Assembly: GCA_027405735.1 (NCBI GenBank)
Contig: JAPEHQ010000014.1
Span: 1,612,001-1,676,000 of the forward strand
DNA from: Mucor racemosus
Taxonomy: Eukaryota > Mucoromycota > Mucoromycetes > Mucorales > Mucoraceae
Length of the DNA: 64,000 nt
Direction of reading: 5' to 3'
Shown: piece by piece, positions 25,690 through 38,066 of the stretch
Position numbering within the stretch: position 1 is the first letter of the stretch
Layout of the letters: each line of letters starts with the position of its first letter
Notes under the pieces: model-generated
Database searches by the model: none
Seen by the model: only the letters and a program-made list of their open reading frames with translations
Told to the model about the DNA's origin: nothing
Program-made: the position numbers and the translations under genes

Positions 25690-26990
25690 TTTGACCTGTA
25701 ATCAAAAGCAGTGGTATGCTTCATTTCGACTCAGATCGAAACACTTTTTTTCGCCTTTTTTTAACAAAAAAAACGTAAAAACCAAAAATAAATATGATTA
25801 TTAAAGAATTACAATAGAGTTTATTGAAATAAATATACACCTTTTTATTATGTAAATAAATATTAATTTTTCATCCAGAAAATCAAAGTATTTGTATTTT
25901 TGCATAGTAAAACGAACCATACTGAGTTTCAAATGAAAAAGTGAATTTTGAATCCAAAACAGACAAAAAAAAATAAAAAATGACTTTATGTCAAAAATTG
26001 CATAGTAAGTCGAACTAGTGCACTAATTGTTTTATATAAAGATCATACTTTTGCATTGAACCAAAACATTTTTGAAAACATTTTGCTCACAAAATATTTT
26101 TTAAATTGTAAAATTAAATCTAGCTGTTTTTATGGTATAAAACTTTTATTTTAAACAAGTTTAAAATTTTGGCTTAACCAAACGGTAGAAAACAAAATTA
26201 TCTACAGAACAAGAGGATTTTGACAATTGTAGCTACAGCTTTCATCGAGAAATCAAAGAATGCGTGCAGTTTTTTCAAAACTTGGAAATCCGAGTAGTGT
26301 ATTCCTCATGGAAATTAGCATCGAATTGAACCCCCAAGAATTCTCAACCTTTTTTTTATTTTCTTCATCAAAAATCATTATTTTTGGGAGAAACAAAAAC
26401 ATATAGATAGCCATTAATTAGGACTATGACACGAGTATAAAATTTTACAGCTTTCTATACTAAAAATATTCGATACATAATAAAAGATCGAAAAAACGTA
26501 AAAAAAATGAAAAGTTTTGATAGTCAAATATTTTGAAGAACAATTTAAAGCAAAATGTTATGTTTCAGTTAGAGAGTTGTATCTTCATTTTTCGTTGAGA
26601 TATCAAGCGGTAAAGTTTCAACATTTAAATGGAGAAAAACAAAGCTCAGATTCTTAAAGGATTTATTCTAGCTTATAAAACACTATAAATTGAAATAACA
26701 AAGTTTGTATCTAACTGAAGCATCTCAGGTGTACTTTTGCATTTTTTATTTTGATTTTGTTTGCGGAATGAAAGGTAGCGAGCGATTGCAAAACGATTAT
26801 GTTTTACAGGGAAACTTAAATACAAGATTTTGGCCCCGATATCAAAATAAAAGAATGACAGAATGCGTAGATGTATTCACAAACTGCGTATTTAAATTTT
26901 TGCGTATTCAGCATAGAGATATCATGCAATTTTATCTTGTGAAATGGCCTTTTGTATATGAAACATTGATGTATTAAATTTCATACACTT
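25690..26990 (+). repeat. Diverged R2-like repeat
   Basis: The order of landmarks follows R2: a TTTTTCATCCAGAAAATC block, ACTGAGTTTCAAA, GCATAGTAAGTCGAACTAG, then ATCTACAGAACAAG, then an AGATATCAAGC...AAAGTTTC block. Base identity is low, so this is an old relative, not a copy. A 90-codon ORF (26705-26977) at its end has no recognisable motif. Confidence 0.35.
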
Positions 26991-27427
26991 CAATATAAAA
27001 TGCGCCCTGAAAACTTTAGCTACCATATACATCACTTATAAAAATAAATTAAGATGATGATAACAACCTATGATCTTTGATCTCGAAGAACTCTAATTTC
27101 ATAGCCTGATAAGGTCTATTCTCTCAAAGTTCGGTATAGATGCCCGACAAATTTCTTGGTGCATAATTCTTTTTACGACAATCTTGCAGCAGGACCTCGC
27201 TTGTTTTGAAGTTGTTGTTTTCTCCATGTCTTGATTATTAGAATCTATAGATATATTATGCTAGATGTTGCGCTTTTAAAATAGAGATAAATACATGAAT
27301 TTAAAGCGATATTGTCGCTAAACACATTACAAACCCAACTCTTTTATTTTGAAAGCCAAAAATCGATTTCCAACATTCACATTTCTTTTTATTCTTTTTC
27401 TCTTTTTTTACATAAAAAAAAAAAAAA

Positions 27428-28035
27428 ATGGAAGCTTATTACAGTCAATTTGCCGAGGTTTTCTCTACTCTTCCCGAGGGCTACCTTCCTAAATGGTTGT
27501 TGTTCACTTCTGCTCTTGGTATTTTCAATTCTATCCAAAATTTCTGTACTAGTTCATTGACCAAGCGCGTTTACGCAAACAAGCCCGAAGAAGGTATTGT
27601 CTAATACATTTCGTAATTGTAATGTTTTTTCTAATATTTTCATAGTTACTCCTTTGAGCGGTCGTCTTTTTGCTACATGGACCTGGTCTGTTAGTATGAT
27701 TCGTATTTATGCTGCTTTCCATCTTCAACATAAATTGTATGATTTAATTTTTGACATTTTGTGTATTTATTTATTGTTACTAACCTTTATTGATTTATAG
27801 CATGTATGATCTCGGTATTTGGACTTATGTCATTGCTTTGACTCATTATGCTGGTGAACTCTTTGTTTTCCGTGGTTGTAAACTTAATGGTCCTTTTATG
27901 TCTCCTTTGTTCGTTGCAGGTAATTGTTATACAAATCTACATTTTTATCAAGTTTCATATTAATATTTATGCTTTTTAGTTACCTCTCTTATCTGGCTCA
28001 CTCAAGTCAAGGATTCATATGTCAAATTCTATTAG
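27428..28035 (+). CDS. ERG28: Erg28, ergosterol-biosynthesis scaffold protein
   Basis: Four exons: 27428-27593, 27646-27736, 27801-27919 and 27980-28035. They total 432 bp, closing in frame to 143 aa, the usual size. Erg28 is a polytopic ER membrane protein that tethers the C-4 demethylation enzymes Erg25, Erg26 and Erg27. Visible family features are the N-terminal PKWLLFTSALGIFNSIQNF helix, PLSGRLFATWTWSVSMIRIY, and YDLGIWTYVIALTHYAGELF followed by the FRGCKLNGPFMSPLFVA segment. The start codon directly follows a 15-A run typical of leaders here. It converges with Trs120, the two stop codons lying about 350 bp apart. Confidence 0.93.
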
Positions 28036-28388
28036 ATGATCTTTTAAAATATCGATTTTTAATACCTACAATATAGATAGGCGCAGGCGTAAATAAAGTA
28101 ATTGTATTTTTTTTTTGTGTATTATTTGTATAATTCTGTGCGACATTATTTGGATAATATTTGATGTGTGTACAAGGTACAGTAAAGTATGTAAACCTCT
28201 GCGCAATTACATAGAAAAAGATACTTGTAAATGTGGATATGGAAGTAGAGTTATCATCATATCATACATATTTTATTTGAAGAGGATCAAATGAATATAA
28301 AGGATAGACTATTAAATAGGTTGCATACGTTGAGAGAAAAAAAATGGAATCAAATGTTTTTATTTACAAAAGATGAAAACGAATATTA
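28036..28388. other. Convergent 3' intergenic spacer
   Basis: Lies between the stops of Erg28 and Trs120. It should hold both 3' UTRs. AT-rich with a T-run at 28111, and no other signal. Confidence 0.5.
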
Positions 28389-31300
28389 TTATTCAGTAAC
28401 ATCTACAATAGCCCATTCATGATCATAATATATATTTCTCGAGTGAACATCTTCTGCATGATACAAAAGTTCAAACTGACCACGAGATAAAAAGTACATT
28501 GGGAAAGAATGCGATGTGATACCATCCGTTGCAGGTATCTGTTTGATAAATTAGTTACAAGATTTAATAATGATTTTATGCTTTGATAATTACCTCTGGA
28601 AGAACAACTTGCCGTATACCTTCTAATAGTAACTTGTTTGACAAATCATACTCTTTGACGCCATCATTATAACTTTGAACAGGCTGAATACGCAAAATTA
28701 GTTTTATCGGGTGAGCTATATCAGTGAGAATTAGCAAATGTATAAACAAAATATCAAAAGAACATACTAAATCTATTTCTAATGGAAACTGTCATTGTCA
28801 CATAGTCATTACATACACATGTGAACTTTCTATGGCTTAATTTTTGAATACTATCACCCTTCAATTCCACTACAAATTCCACATCCTCCTTTTTAAGAAT
28901 ACCCAATTGCATCGATGTCAATCTCAATGAAGGTCGAAGGTTCAATTCACCAATTCTACCAGTAGATCCACATCTCCATGTAGCTTTTATACGATGTAAT
29001 AACTCTTCTCGATACCAAAACATTTGTAATCGAGCTTGCTGTTGTTCTGCCGAGATTTTTGGGCCTTGAGAAACTACAAATTGTTTGTTTGGATCAAAAG
29101 ATGGTATTTCTTGACGGCAAACACCTGATGGTAAGAATAATCTTCTTAAAGGTAAAACAATTCTATAAAAAAAAATCAGATATTGAATCATTATTTCAAG
29201 CAGTGCTTACCTTGATGTAGAGCCAGGCTGTACAGTTATATGAGATGCTAAATCGTCCAGATCACTACTATTTTCTTTATCAACTCTATTGTTGATAACA
29301 AAATCAATATCGAATGGTATGGTCCATCTATTTCGGACATCTAGTGTTATTAAACAGTATTCATTTCTTTCTTGATTTTCTAATTCTATGTTTCTTGTAA
29401 CGAGTAGTAAGTCTTCGATGGGTTGCTGTTGTGATATGATGGTGGTAATAGTCGTAGTGGTGGCTGTTTCAAGTGCGAGCATCGAATCTTTGATTTTACG
29501 TAGATTATCTAATGCTAAATCCAAAGTTTCTTTTGTTGCAGGTGTACTATGTCTCAGGTAAACAACATCCCAGTTGAATGGTTCAATATTTTGATAAACT
29601 GTAATAAGAACATTGAGATACAATTGACGAGTATAAAACATGGTGGGTGCAATGACATCTTGTGCTGATTTTAATGACTGTATCTCTTCTACTGTGCGAT
29701 CTAAGTAGCCGTAATCAACCTGGATTGTACCTCCGAGGCTTCATGATATGATTAACACACATAGTTTAACATTTTTCTATTCAAGACTTACCATTCTCTT
29801 TTGCCATAAACATTGACCTTGATTGTCGTACTAGCACCTTGAGGCAACCATATTTTCTTGCCAATAAAATCATTTGATTGCTTTTCAGATGTTCCCTCCC
29901 AAGAGAATACTCGAGTTCCTTTAGTATACAATTCAATTTCATATTGATCTTCAGGAGCAAGTTCTGGATTTGTCATTGTGTTGGTCGTGGTAGAATCTGT
30001 AAAGGATAATGTGATGAAATCAACTGCAATATTTCCAATATTTTCTAATTCTATGGTGATATGAGTACTATAAAAATGTTAGCTTCTTGAGTTACCAATT
30101 TCGAATGAAAACCTACACTTCTCCTTCATAAAGCATCACAGCACCATGTAAAAGTGAAGTAGATTTAATTTTCAATAGAGGTTGATCATCAATGACATTT
30201 AGATCGTAGAATTTGATAGGGCATATTTCTCCAGATGTTTCTATTTAAATGTCATGTTAATGGAGATGATTAGATGGTTTCTGTAATTTCTTACCTCTTT
30301 TTCGGTTGGTTTTTATAGCATCGAGCCCACTATAGAATTTCTTATGAATAAATTGTACATTTAAGAAACTGATTGTGTTCTTACCTATGCTTGATTTTAA
30401 TGAAATTATCATTAGAGATATCTTCTGGTGACTTTTTAACTTCATTGTCTACCAAAAATTCCTGTTCTGCAAAGCCAATGATTTGGATCAAACATCCTCT
30501 AACTATTAACATTCCAGTTTCTTCTGGTGTACCCATCAGTTGCACGTGTATTGTCGCATTTGCTGGGATAGTAACAGCAGTGGATACCGCATTAAATGCA
30601 ATACCAGATGTACTGATATCAAAATATGTTAGCAAATGCTGATTTGTTGCAGACACAATGCTCGATTGTCATTTTACCTTAAAGCAATACTTTGAAGCTC
30701 TAAATCAAATCCAAAAGGATTCACTAATGTCACCTTGAACTCTGACATTTCGTCTTTCACCAACACAACTTTATACTAATTTATATATGTAGTATGTGAG
30801 TATTTTGTTATAACTATTGGATAAAATCCTCTTACTGTTGTGTCCGCCTTTTTTGCAAAAGGATTATAAATGAATGGATCGTTTGCATCTGCCGAAGGAA
30901 TATTATTTTGTGCATTAGCAACCGCTTCGTTTTTTATGGGATGAGCATAAACAGCTTTTCTAGATATAGGTTTCTTTGCCTCTACTCGAGAAACAATATT
31001 GACACCCCAATAGTTAATTGATTCAGAACCGTACACCAAAGAAGATTGCTTTTTATCTCTGTTAGTATTAGCAACCATGCTCTGTATTGTAGTTGCTAAT
31101 TTCATTTGCTCCGCTTTGGGAATGTATTGATACAAATTTTTCAGTAAAACAGTTGTATAGTATAGTCGAGAACCGTTATCAATCAAAGCATCCGACACTG
31201 AGATACATTGCTTTAAAATGCTTATTTGTAATTCAGGCCATCCAAATCGATTTTCCTTCAGTCGTATGTTTCCTTTCGACCTAGATGGTGTTTTCTTTGA

Positions 31301-33354
31301 AAAAAGTTCTTGATCTTCTTGACGCATTGCCTCTAAAGCACCCCCATCATGTACATTACGTTCGCCTATGCCATATATTTCGCAGATCCTTTTCAATATT
31401 TCCAAAACTCCATTATCATGTGCCGTCGAAAACTTTCCCGTATCTTTAGATAATCCAGATCTACGATGTTGTATTAATAGTGGTAACATTTTATCGACGC
31501 CTTCATGCATAAGCCATGCTGCTTTTCGATGATATCCAATAAATGAGTATACTGAAGACATTGCTGTTGTGATAAAAATCTAATGAAGCCTGTTTCAATC
31601 ATCAAATCCATATTTAGTATATGTGTATATTAATATACCTGATCTAATAAGGCTAACTCGTCGATATGAATTCCCCAAACTTTGGTAACCCAATCTGCAA
31701 TACGGTATCTCGGTATGCCACTGCTTTTAAATCGAACCATGTCGTTTACCGACAAAAATACAAAGCTTTCACTCTTTTTCTTTTGTAGTTCATCATCCTC
31801 ATTTTCAATAAGCTTCCCTTGTACTAATAAAGCCATCGTCTGATCATTCCATCCTTGATTCAAAAATGCTGTACTGAGTAATCGAGCAATCTTTAAACAA
31901 GCTTCTGCATAAACTAAGTCAGGCACAGAGAAATTAGCTGTAAGCGATGTATGCTGATAATTTTTAATAATGGTAGTATATTGATCTGCCACTACAGTCA
32001 ATGTAGAACGTGGTTCACTACTATCGATTGGTGGAGGGGGGGATTCACTGTTATCTTCAGTGGCGACACTGGATGTACTGGGATCTGGTGAAACAGGATT
32101 TCTCGAAACAATATGTCCAATATCAGCTTGTAAGTATTCTAATAAGATAGTTGCACATACTAATCCTTCCATTGCGCTTGCTAACCAAAGAAAATCTGAC
32201 GTTATTTTAGCCATCTCTATTGCCTGATCATAACTAAATTCTAATCAGTACGCATGATTTGATCAAATTCAAGGTATACTTTACTGGTTCACAGCGTCTG
32301 GTAATCGACCTGCCAGCAAGTAGAAATCACCTAATAATTTCCTAATTCTTCCAGGTGTCCGTTTTCTAGTTCTAATACTCTCGCCTGTAGATCCTGATGA
32401 ATTTAATGTGTTTGTGGAAAATCGATGATGATGCTGTAAAGGCGGTGATTGAGATTGAAATTGCTGATGAGGTTGTAATGATGATCTTTTGTTGATTAGA
32501 TTGTTTGAATTACTGGGTGAAATTGAAAGTGGAGGTTGTGAAAATCTTTGCTGATCTCTTCTGGATGGAATATGATTATTTGTTGGTAGTGGAGATTCTA
32601 ATGTTTCCAACTTTTGAATACGGTTAGCTAAAATGGCAAATTGCTCGAGAATCTCACTGGCAAAATCACAAATCATAGTACTCATATAAAATGACATATT
32701 TCCAACATTTGGTATCATAATTAAACCTTTTGTATCGTCTTCTTGAGTTTCTGAAGGATCAAATGCAAAACATCTAGTTGCAACTGCAGTTGGATACTAA
32801 AATTCCAAATGTTAATTCCATGAATTTTATTATCGACTTGTGTATGTACCTGATCAAGATCTTGGGAAAATTGCTTATAACCTTCACTAAGATCTTTATC
32901 TTTCCATTCTTGACAATCCATAATGCCGATTACCTAGTTAATAGATGGAACGATGAGTTTGTACTGTAAATGGTTTAGTTTACAATTATTACGAACACCA
33001 AAAATACGACGATGAGGTTGGAAATCTTCCAATTCAGCATGTTCTCTAGTCCAATGTGTTATGAATTGAAAATGCATTTGACCCTCTTGAAATACTTGAC
33101 TACTAAACATGGCTGAAATGTAGTTTTTTTTTTTTTTTTTTTTTTTTTTTTAGCACAGGTTACACATTTAATGCATTATTACATTTACCATTGGCACCTT
33201 TTTTCAAATCTGGAGTAACATCTCCAAGGCGAACCAAATTGAATGTTTTAACCAATTCAATATACTTGTAGAAGGTTGCTTTCTTTATAGGGGAAACTGG
33301 AACAAGAAGAACGCGCACTCTACAGCTAGAGGTAACATCTATTGCCAGATCCAT
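28389..33354 (-). CDS. TRS120: TRAPPII subunit Trs120/TRAPPC9
   Basis: Fifteen exons: 33189-33354, 32997-33112, 32850-32933, 32285-32796, 31639-32233, 30836-31579, 30678-30775, 30385-30612, 30295-30329, 30117-30240, 29792-30067, 29211-29738, 28768-29162, 28594-28715 and 28389-28538. They sum to 4173 bp and keep frame throughout, giving 1390 aa. TRAPPII is the Golgi/endosome exchange-factor complex for Ypt31/Rab11. Family landmarks: VRVLLVPVSPIKKATFYKYI near the N-terminus; HFQFITHW and YPTAVATRCFAFDPSE; the IPNVGNMSFYM...ASEILEQFA helix; a low-complexity Q/S/P insert (about residues 170-225); RIRKLLGDFYLLAGRLPDAV; and a C-terminal half of Ig-like beta repeats. Exon 9 is only 35 bp. All junctions use GT-AG, but the exon 2/3 donor is a poor GTTCGT, chosen because it alone preserves frame and the FGVIGIMDC continuity. 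Confidence 0.9.
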
Positions 33355-33414
33355 TTATATTAATAGATTGTAAAATTAAATGAAAAAAAAAAAAAAAGAA
33401 GAAGCTATGTTACA

Positions 33415-34727
33415 TTTGAAATTCGCGATTCATTATCACATCCCGTCGTGACGACACCATATTTAATCAAGCGTTTTGCATGATCAATTGCTTGTATCTG
33501 TGTAACAGCTGGACTATCCCTTAAAGGACTTGAATGCCTCTTTAATCACCAACTGTAAAATGATGAAGCTAATTAAATGCACCTTTTAATCTGGAAAAGA
33601 TATCAAAGTATTAAACATTAGTTCATCCATATAAGATTAAGATTTTGTTTCGCAATGCTAGATGTTGATGATTCAAACAGAAATAAGTTAACATTAAAAC
33701 ATGATAAGGTTGTAAACCCTCATGCAACTGAAATATACTGTTTTGAACTATTGAATCATATTTATTTTTGGGTCGTATTGAACAGATTCTTGATTAAATC
33801 ACTTGGTAATGTTTAAATGGATACACCATCTTTGAAATTCATCCATACTAAGATTTCCTCTGATCATTTTAACACATTGAAGTACTACCAATAAATTGTT
33901 GGTAATGAGTAGCTCTGATATAAATATAGAAGCAGGAATATCGATAGTCAATGTGTATAATGGATAACATGGATGACCTCGAGTTGATACCCAAACACCT
34001 TCTTTGCCACCAATATTACATGTGGTGTTCGCTTGAATCATAAATTGTAATAGATTAGAAACGGAAGGCATCACATGCTTGATAGGCAATCCATCTTGTT
34101 GAGAAACTGGTTTCTTTAATAATATTTTTAAATCTCTTCTTTTCGATTTGAAACACTGCATGCACCCTTCGCAAGTAATGAAATGTTGTTGATTAAGTCG
34201 ACTTTCTTTGTAAGCAAATTGCTCTAAATTATTGCTATTGTTGCATCTTTTTCTAGCGTAATAGTTGGTAGATAGAGGAAGATGATAGTAATTACAAATA
34301 GCATTATCTGCAGTATACGAATGTAAATATTGTTTGCAAGTAGCTTCGTGATTTATGTTATCCCTTTTCCTTTTCTTACTATAAAAGCGCTCTCTTATTA
34401 CAAATACACTACTAAAGCTAAAAATCCTACAAAACAATCGGTGAATGTGTTGCTCAGATTCAATCACCACACATACAAATTACAGCCAAAACATAAGCCT
34501 GGATTTGACCAACTTTCAATAACCAAACTATTATCAAAATTTAGGAACCGTTGGCCACATCATCGACAGCAACCATTGTTTTGCTTTGGTTCTTTATTTA
34601 TAGTAGTAATATACGAGGTGGAGGCGTTGGAGGCAGCTGAACTATCCTGCTTTGCAAATTTAGAATTCTTTCCGAATGAGGTACTATCCTCTTTAGCTTT
34701 GAAAAAGTAACCAAAGGTTTTCTTGAA
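33415..34727 (-). pseudogene. Unrecognised gene, probably decayed (CxxC N-terminus)
   Basis: A minus-strand reading from an ATG at about 34745 meets TAG after four codons, then runs open (FFKKTFGYFFKAKED, then an S/A/N/K-rich linker), meets an in-frame TGA at 34560-34562 inside NNGCCR*CGQRFLNFDNS, and continues to GLCFGCN. A plausible intron (GTATGT...TTGTAG, about 34435-34487) joins this in frame to the 33799-34470 ORF (KKRKRDNINHEATCKQYLHS, CEGCMQCFKSKRRDLK). A further exon-like block at 33415-33540 reads DSPAVTQIQAIDHAKRLIKY up to a TAG. The paired cysteines suggest a small zinc site. No family was recognised. The first TAG might be a splice acceptor instead; the TGA has no easy escape, hence the pseudogene call. 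Confidence 0.4.
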
Positions 34728-34999
34728 GAACTATGAAGGAGGCATAATATTTATTTATTTTTTCTTGAGAAAAAAAAAAAAAGGGCAATTGAGATTGATT
34801 AAATGGAACTAATTATAAAGCAAACATCAATGATATATTACAAAGGGCAGAATTTTTAAAAGGGTTTAAAAGCATACTTTATCAAACTTACTTAGACGTT
34901 GAATACTCACCATATGCTATTAGTATCATCTTGTTTTTTATTTAATTGCTGTATTATTAAAAATCAAGCTTTTCATAGCTTATAACAAGGACAATGGGA

Positions 35000-35231
35000 T
35001 ACTTCTGGTTTTAGGTTGACATTTATCATAAGGCTGGCTGATGATACGTTTAATACTACTGTAGGTGGAACTAGTCAATTTAATTTATGGAATTTGAATG
35101 CAAATACTGAGGAACCATTTGTAAGTACTTAAGTTGGTCCTGGTAAAGTATTGAATAAGTTGGCTTGGGACAAAGAGGATAAAAAGACGGCAATAGGTTC
35201 CAGTGGTGGCTATGCTTATGATATTGGAGAG
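35000..35231 (+). pseudogene. Dynein intermediate-chain C-terminal fragment, R1 copy 2
   Basis: The best-preserved copy. Frames give TSQFNLWNLNANTEEPF, a TAA, then VGPGKVLNKLAWDKEDKKTA and GGYAYDIGE, followed by a GTAAGA that could be the ancestral donor. The blocks match the last two WD40 blades of cytoplasmic dynein intermediate chain. The TAA lies at the same place as in copy 1, so the ancestor of the repeat was already a dead fragment. The rest of the gene is absent on both sides. Confidence 0.65.
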
Positions 35232-35540
35232 GTAAGACTAAAACTTAATGTAAATCATCTCTAGCGCAATAATTATCAAGTAAGACTATAATATTATCAT
35301 CAAATAAATTACCACAAAATATTAACATATGTAAATATTTACAGCAATAAACTTGATACAAGTGGGTACAACATCGTAAATTCTTGAAAAAGTTCCCAAG
35401 TATTATAAAATCTCTTATTTTTAAAACTTACAGGGCTTATAAGCGGAATATTAATTTAGAAAATTATTTTTGTCCAGGTCATCAATTTTGACATTTTTTT
35501 AATTTTTTTTTCTGGTTTTGCAAATCTAGAGTTAATTATA

Positions 35541-36035
35541 CAGTCGTGATTCGATTTAGTGGACTCATAAATAACGGATTTTCGATTTAATGGACAGTTT
35601 GAAATCTCCCTTTTTTTTTTAATAATTTTACTGCCTAAATCCACTGAATCGATTCAGTGGATAGTGGACAATTTCGTTTCTACCAGTCCACTATATTAGT
35701 AAAATATAAATATTATTGGATAAAACTGTATTTAGCCGGCAATAGTTTGATCTGGTAGCCATGAAATTAGAAGAAATATGGAGAGTAACTAAGTCACGTG
35801 CCTAATTTACTTCAGTCTTTTATTAAATTTCTTGTTATCCACTGTTCAATTCAGTTGCTCGAATATGAAAAGTTTTTATTAAAAATACTGTTTAATACTA
35901 TAAACTAGTAACGCCTTTTTATTCTCATTTTTTGATCCAGTATTACGGAAAATGATTTATTCGATTTAGTGGAAAATTCGATTTAGTGGACACTTTTCTC
36001 CCTCCCAACGATTCCACTAAATCGAATCACGACTG
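35541..36035. mobile_element. pogo/mariner-like MITE
   Basis: A 495-bp non-autonomous element with perfect terminal inverted repeats CAGTCGTGATTCGATTTAGTGG and TA target duplications (35539-35540 and 36036-36037). The motif TTCGATTTAGTGGA is repeated several times near both ends in direct and inverted orientation, likely transposase binding sites. No ORF. Sister R1 sequences at about 51257 and about 1590 (minus) are empty at exactly this TA, which proves insertion. Confidence 0.92.
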
Positions 36036-36555
36036 TACTACCAATTACGAAAACAAAAAATATACACATATACCAAATTGAGCGCCCTATTTATACAATA
36101 AAAAACAACAAACATTTTTATTACAAAATATTACATGAAAATCCCTTAACCAAAAATCTGTTTTTGGGGCAAAAGTACAAATTTTCATTACTTAACATTT
36201 AATATTAAGCTTTTATTAAATGTATATTAGTCACGGCTACAATTTTCTCTCATAATGTAGTATATTTAAACGTTGATTTTGGTATCAAAATTTGATTTTT
36301 CTGTTTTTTGATCAAAATCATGAGTGTTGGTAAGGGTAAAATGATCCCCGAAAATGTCTGCTATAAAGTCTGAATTTTCAGACTATACATGGTTAAATAT
36401 AAGAAAAGTTAAAAAAAACGCATTTTTATTTAAAGCTTAGATATACGATAGTGTAAGAGACTTAGCCGTTCGATATTATTGTTATGCTCAATTACGGCGT
36501 CGCTCTACGGGCTCGCTTTTGTAATTTTTTAACGAATGTATGATATGATAGACGG

Positions 36556-37103
36556 TGTTTAAATATACACAATGAATAACTAGAAAATAAAGTTAAAACT
36601 AGATATATTTATTGAGTATATTGTAGGTAAAAAAGATAATGAATCCATCTCGAACGACATCAGGATTCAGGGTATTTATATGTTTTGGAAGCGTGGATAT
36701 AGAGTCTACAATACAGAGTGTATGAAAGTATGATTTCATCGTCTTGAAGAACTAGTTGATTACAACATGATGATATAATAGGTTGGCCATAGCAAGTTTA
36801 GTAGGATACGACCAAGTTAAGTATATAGGATCTTCATGCTTGATTTACTTTAGACCGTGAATGTTGATACAAATGGAATAGTTGAATTCCATTTCCAGGA
36901 ACGAGTTCATGATTGGCTCACTTCAGGATCTCAGGCTACACCATTTCATCATAGACTAAATGTAACATAACTAAATGAAATAAAATTGGCATACATCATT
37001 ATCACCTCATACTCATCATTCTATGCTAAGAATAATGTCTACATAATCCTTTGAGCACTTCTACTAGTAATACATGTACCCAGTATAGTCTATGTCCTAA
37101 ACA
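36556..37103 (+). mobile_element. Solo LTR, family B
   Basis: A 548-bp element with ends TGTTTAAATA...TCCTAAACA and a perfect 5-bp duplication GACGG (36551-36555 and 37104-37108). R1 copy 1 near 1055-1085 is contiguous across this point. No internal region, and no second copy in the window. Confidence 0.88.
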
Positions 37104-37232
37104 GACGGTTTTCTGGTAGGAAAATGTATGTTTCTATAGTAATAGATATTGCTTATTTTGTTTAGTTTATGGTCGATACGCTGTAATGCTGCTTTTACAT
37201 TCACTGAAATGTGCAATTTTTAGCAGGGTTTT

Positions 37233-38066
37233 TGTTGTATTCCACCTACTATGATCTATCAGAATTAGGAATTACCGAGTTACCAATTTAGAACATCTGT
37301 CAAACCATGATGTTCAACATGCAAGTCAAGCAAGGTCATATTCCATGCGTCTATCATCATGCTACTATTGAATCATAGAAGCATGATTCCAATATATCCA
37401 CACAATATCCAAATGCTCATTCTAATTATATTATCACTCACATTTAATACACTCATTCAATTAGTATATAAACCCCCTCTATAAGCTCATAATAAAACGG
37501 TACTTTTTCATTTGATTAATTTTATACAATTTACCTTTCGATAAATCATACTAGTATCATGCGTTATCACCTTCTACCGTATCAATACATCTTACAATCT
37601 ATTAACTACGACATGTATTGAAGTGCAAGTCTTGATATCGGATATAACAAACTCCTAGCGTACAAAGTTTAATCCAGTAATTACCAAGAACGCTTCTTGG
37701 ACCTCAATTATGACACCATACTATTTCATCCCAGCGGTTAATCAATCAAGTAGCTATCAAATCAACATCCAAGCACATTTAGCGCAACATTGAAACAAGA
37801 CAACTCACAAGCTCTGCAAGAGCGGTTAAATTATGATTGACCCATTTCAATCCATAGATTACTATCAAACAGATCTAATAGTTTAATAGTGCCTTCAATT
37901 ACATCTCAGGATCTCAATGTCAAATCAATATAAAAGGCCATACTTTTATATCTAAATAAACGATATCTTGCTTTTATTATACAGTTGAAGAACTGATTTA
38001 TTACTCATTCTTTTATAATTTTATTCTTTTATAAATATTATTCATCAATCCTAAAAATATACGACA
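37233..38066 (+). mobile_element. Solo LTR, family A, copy A3 (hosts another LTR)
   Basis: Family A LTR with termini TGTTGTATTCC...ATACGACA and a perfect 5-bp duplication GTTTT (37228-37232 and 38067-38071). R1 copy 1 near 945-955 is empty here. The LTR is itself split 19 bp from its start by the 297-bp LTR at 37252-37548. Removing that leaves about 530 bp, the family length. A TATAAAAGGCC promoter box is present. Confidence 0.9.
37252..37548 (+). mobile_element. Solo LTR, family C, nested in A3
   Basis: A 297-bp element with ends TGATCTATCAGA...GATAAATCA, flanked by TACTA duplicated from the family A sequence (37247-37251 and 37549-37553). It contains a TATAAACCCCC box and AATAAAAC signal in plus orientation. 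It is younger than A3. Confidence 0.88.

Noticed and set aside
27549..27731. Minus-strand 60-codon ORF over Erg28
   Set aside because: Shadow of the Erg28 coding exons and intron 1.
33121..33150. 30-base T-run
   Set aside because: Lies within Trs120 intron 1 and is a simple homopolymer; no special role inferred.
35101..35140. GTAAGTACTTAAG in the dynein fragment read as an intron
   Set aside because: Would be only about 13 bp; a simple nonsense TAA in a continuous frame explains it better.
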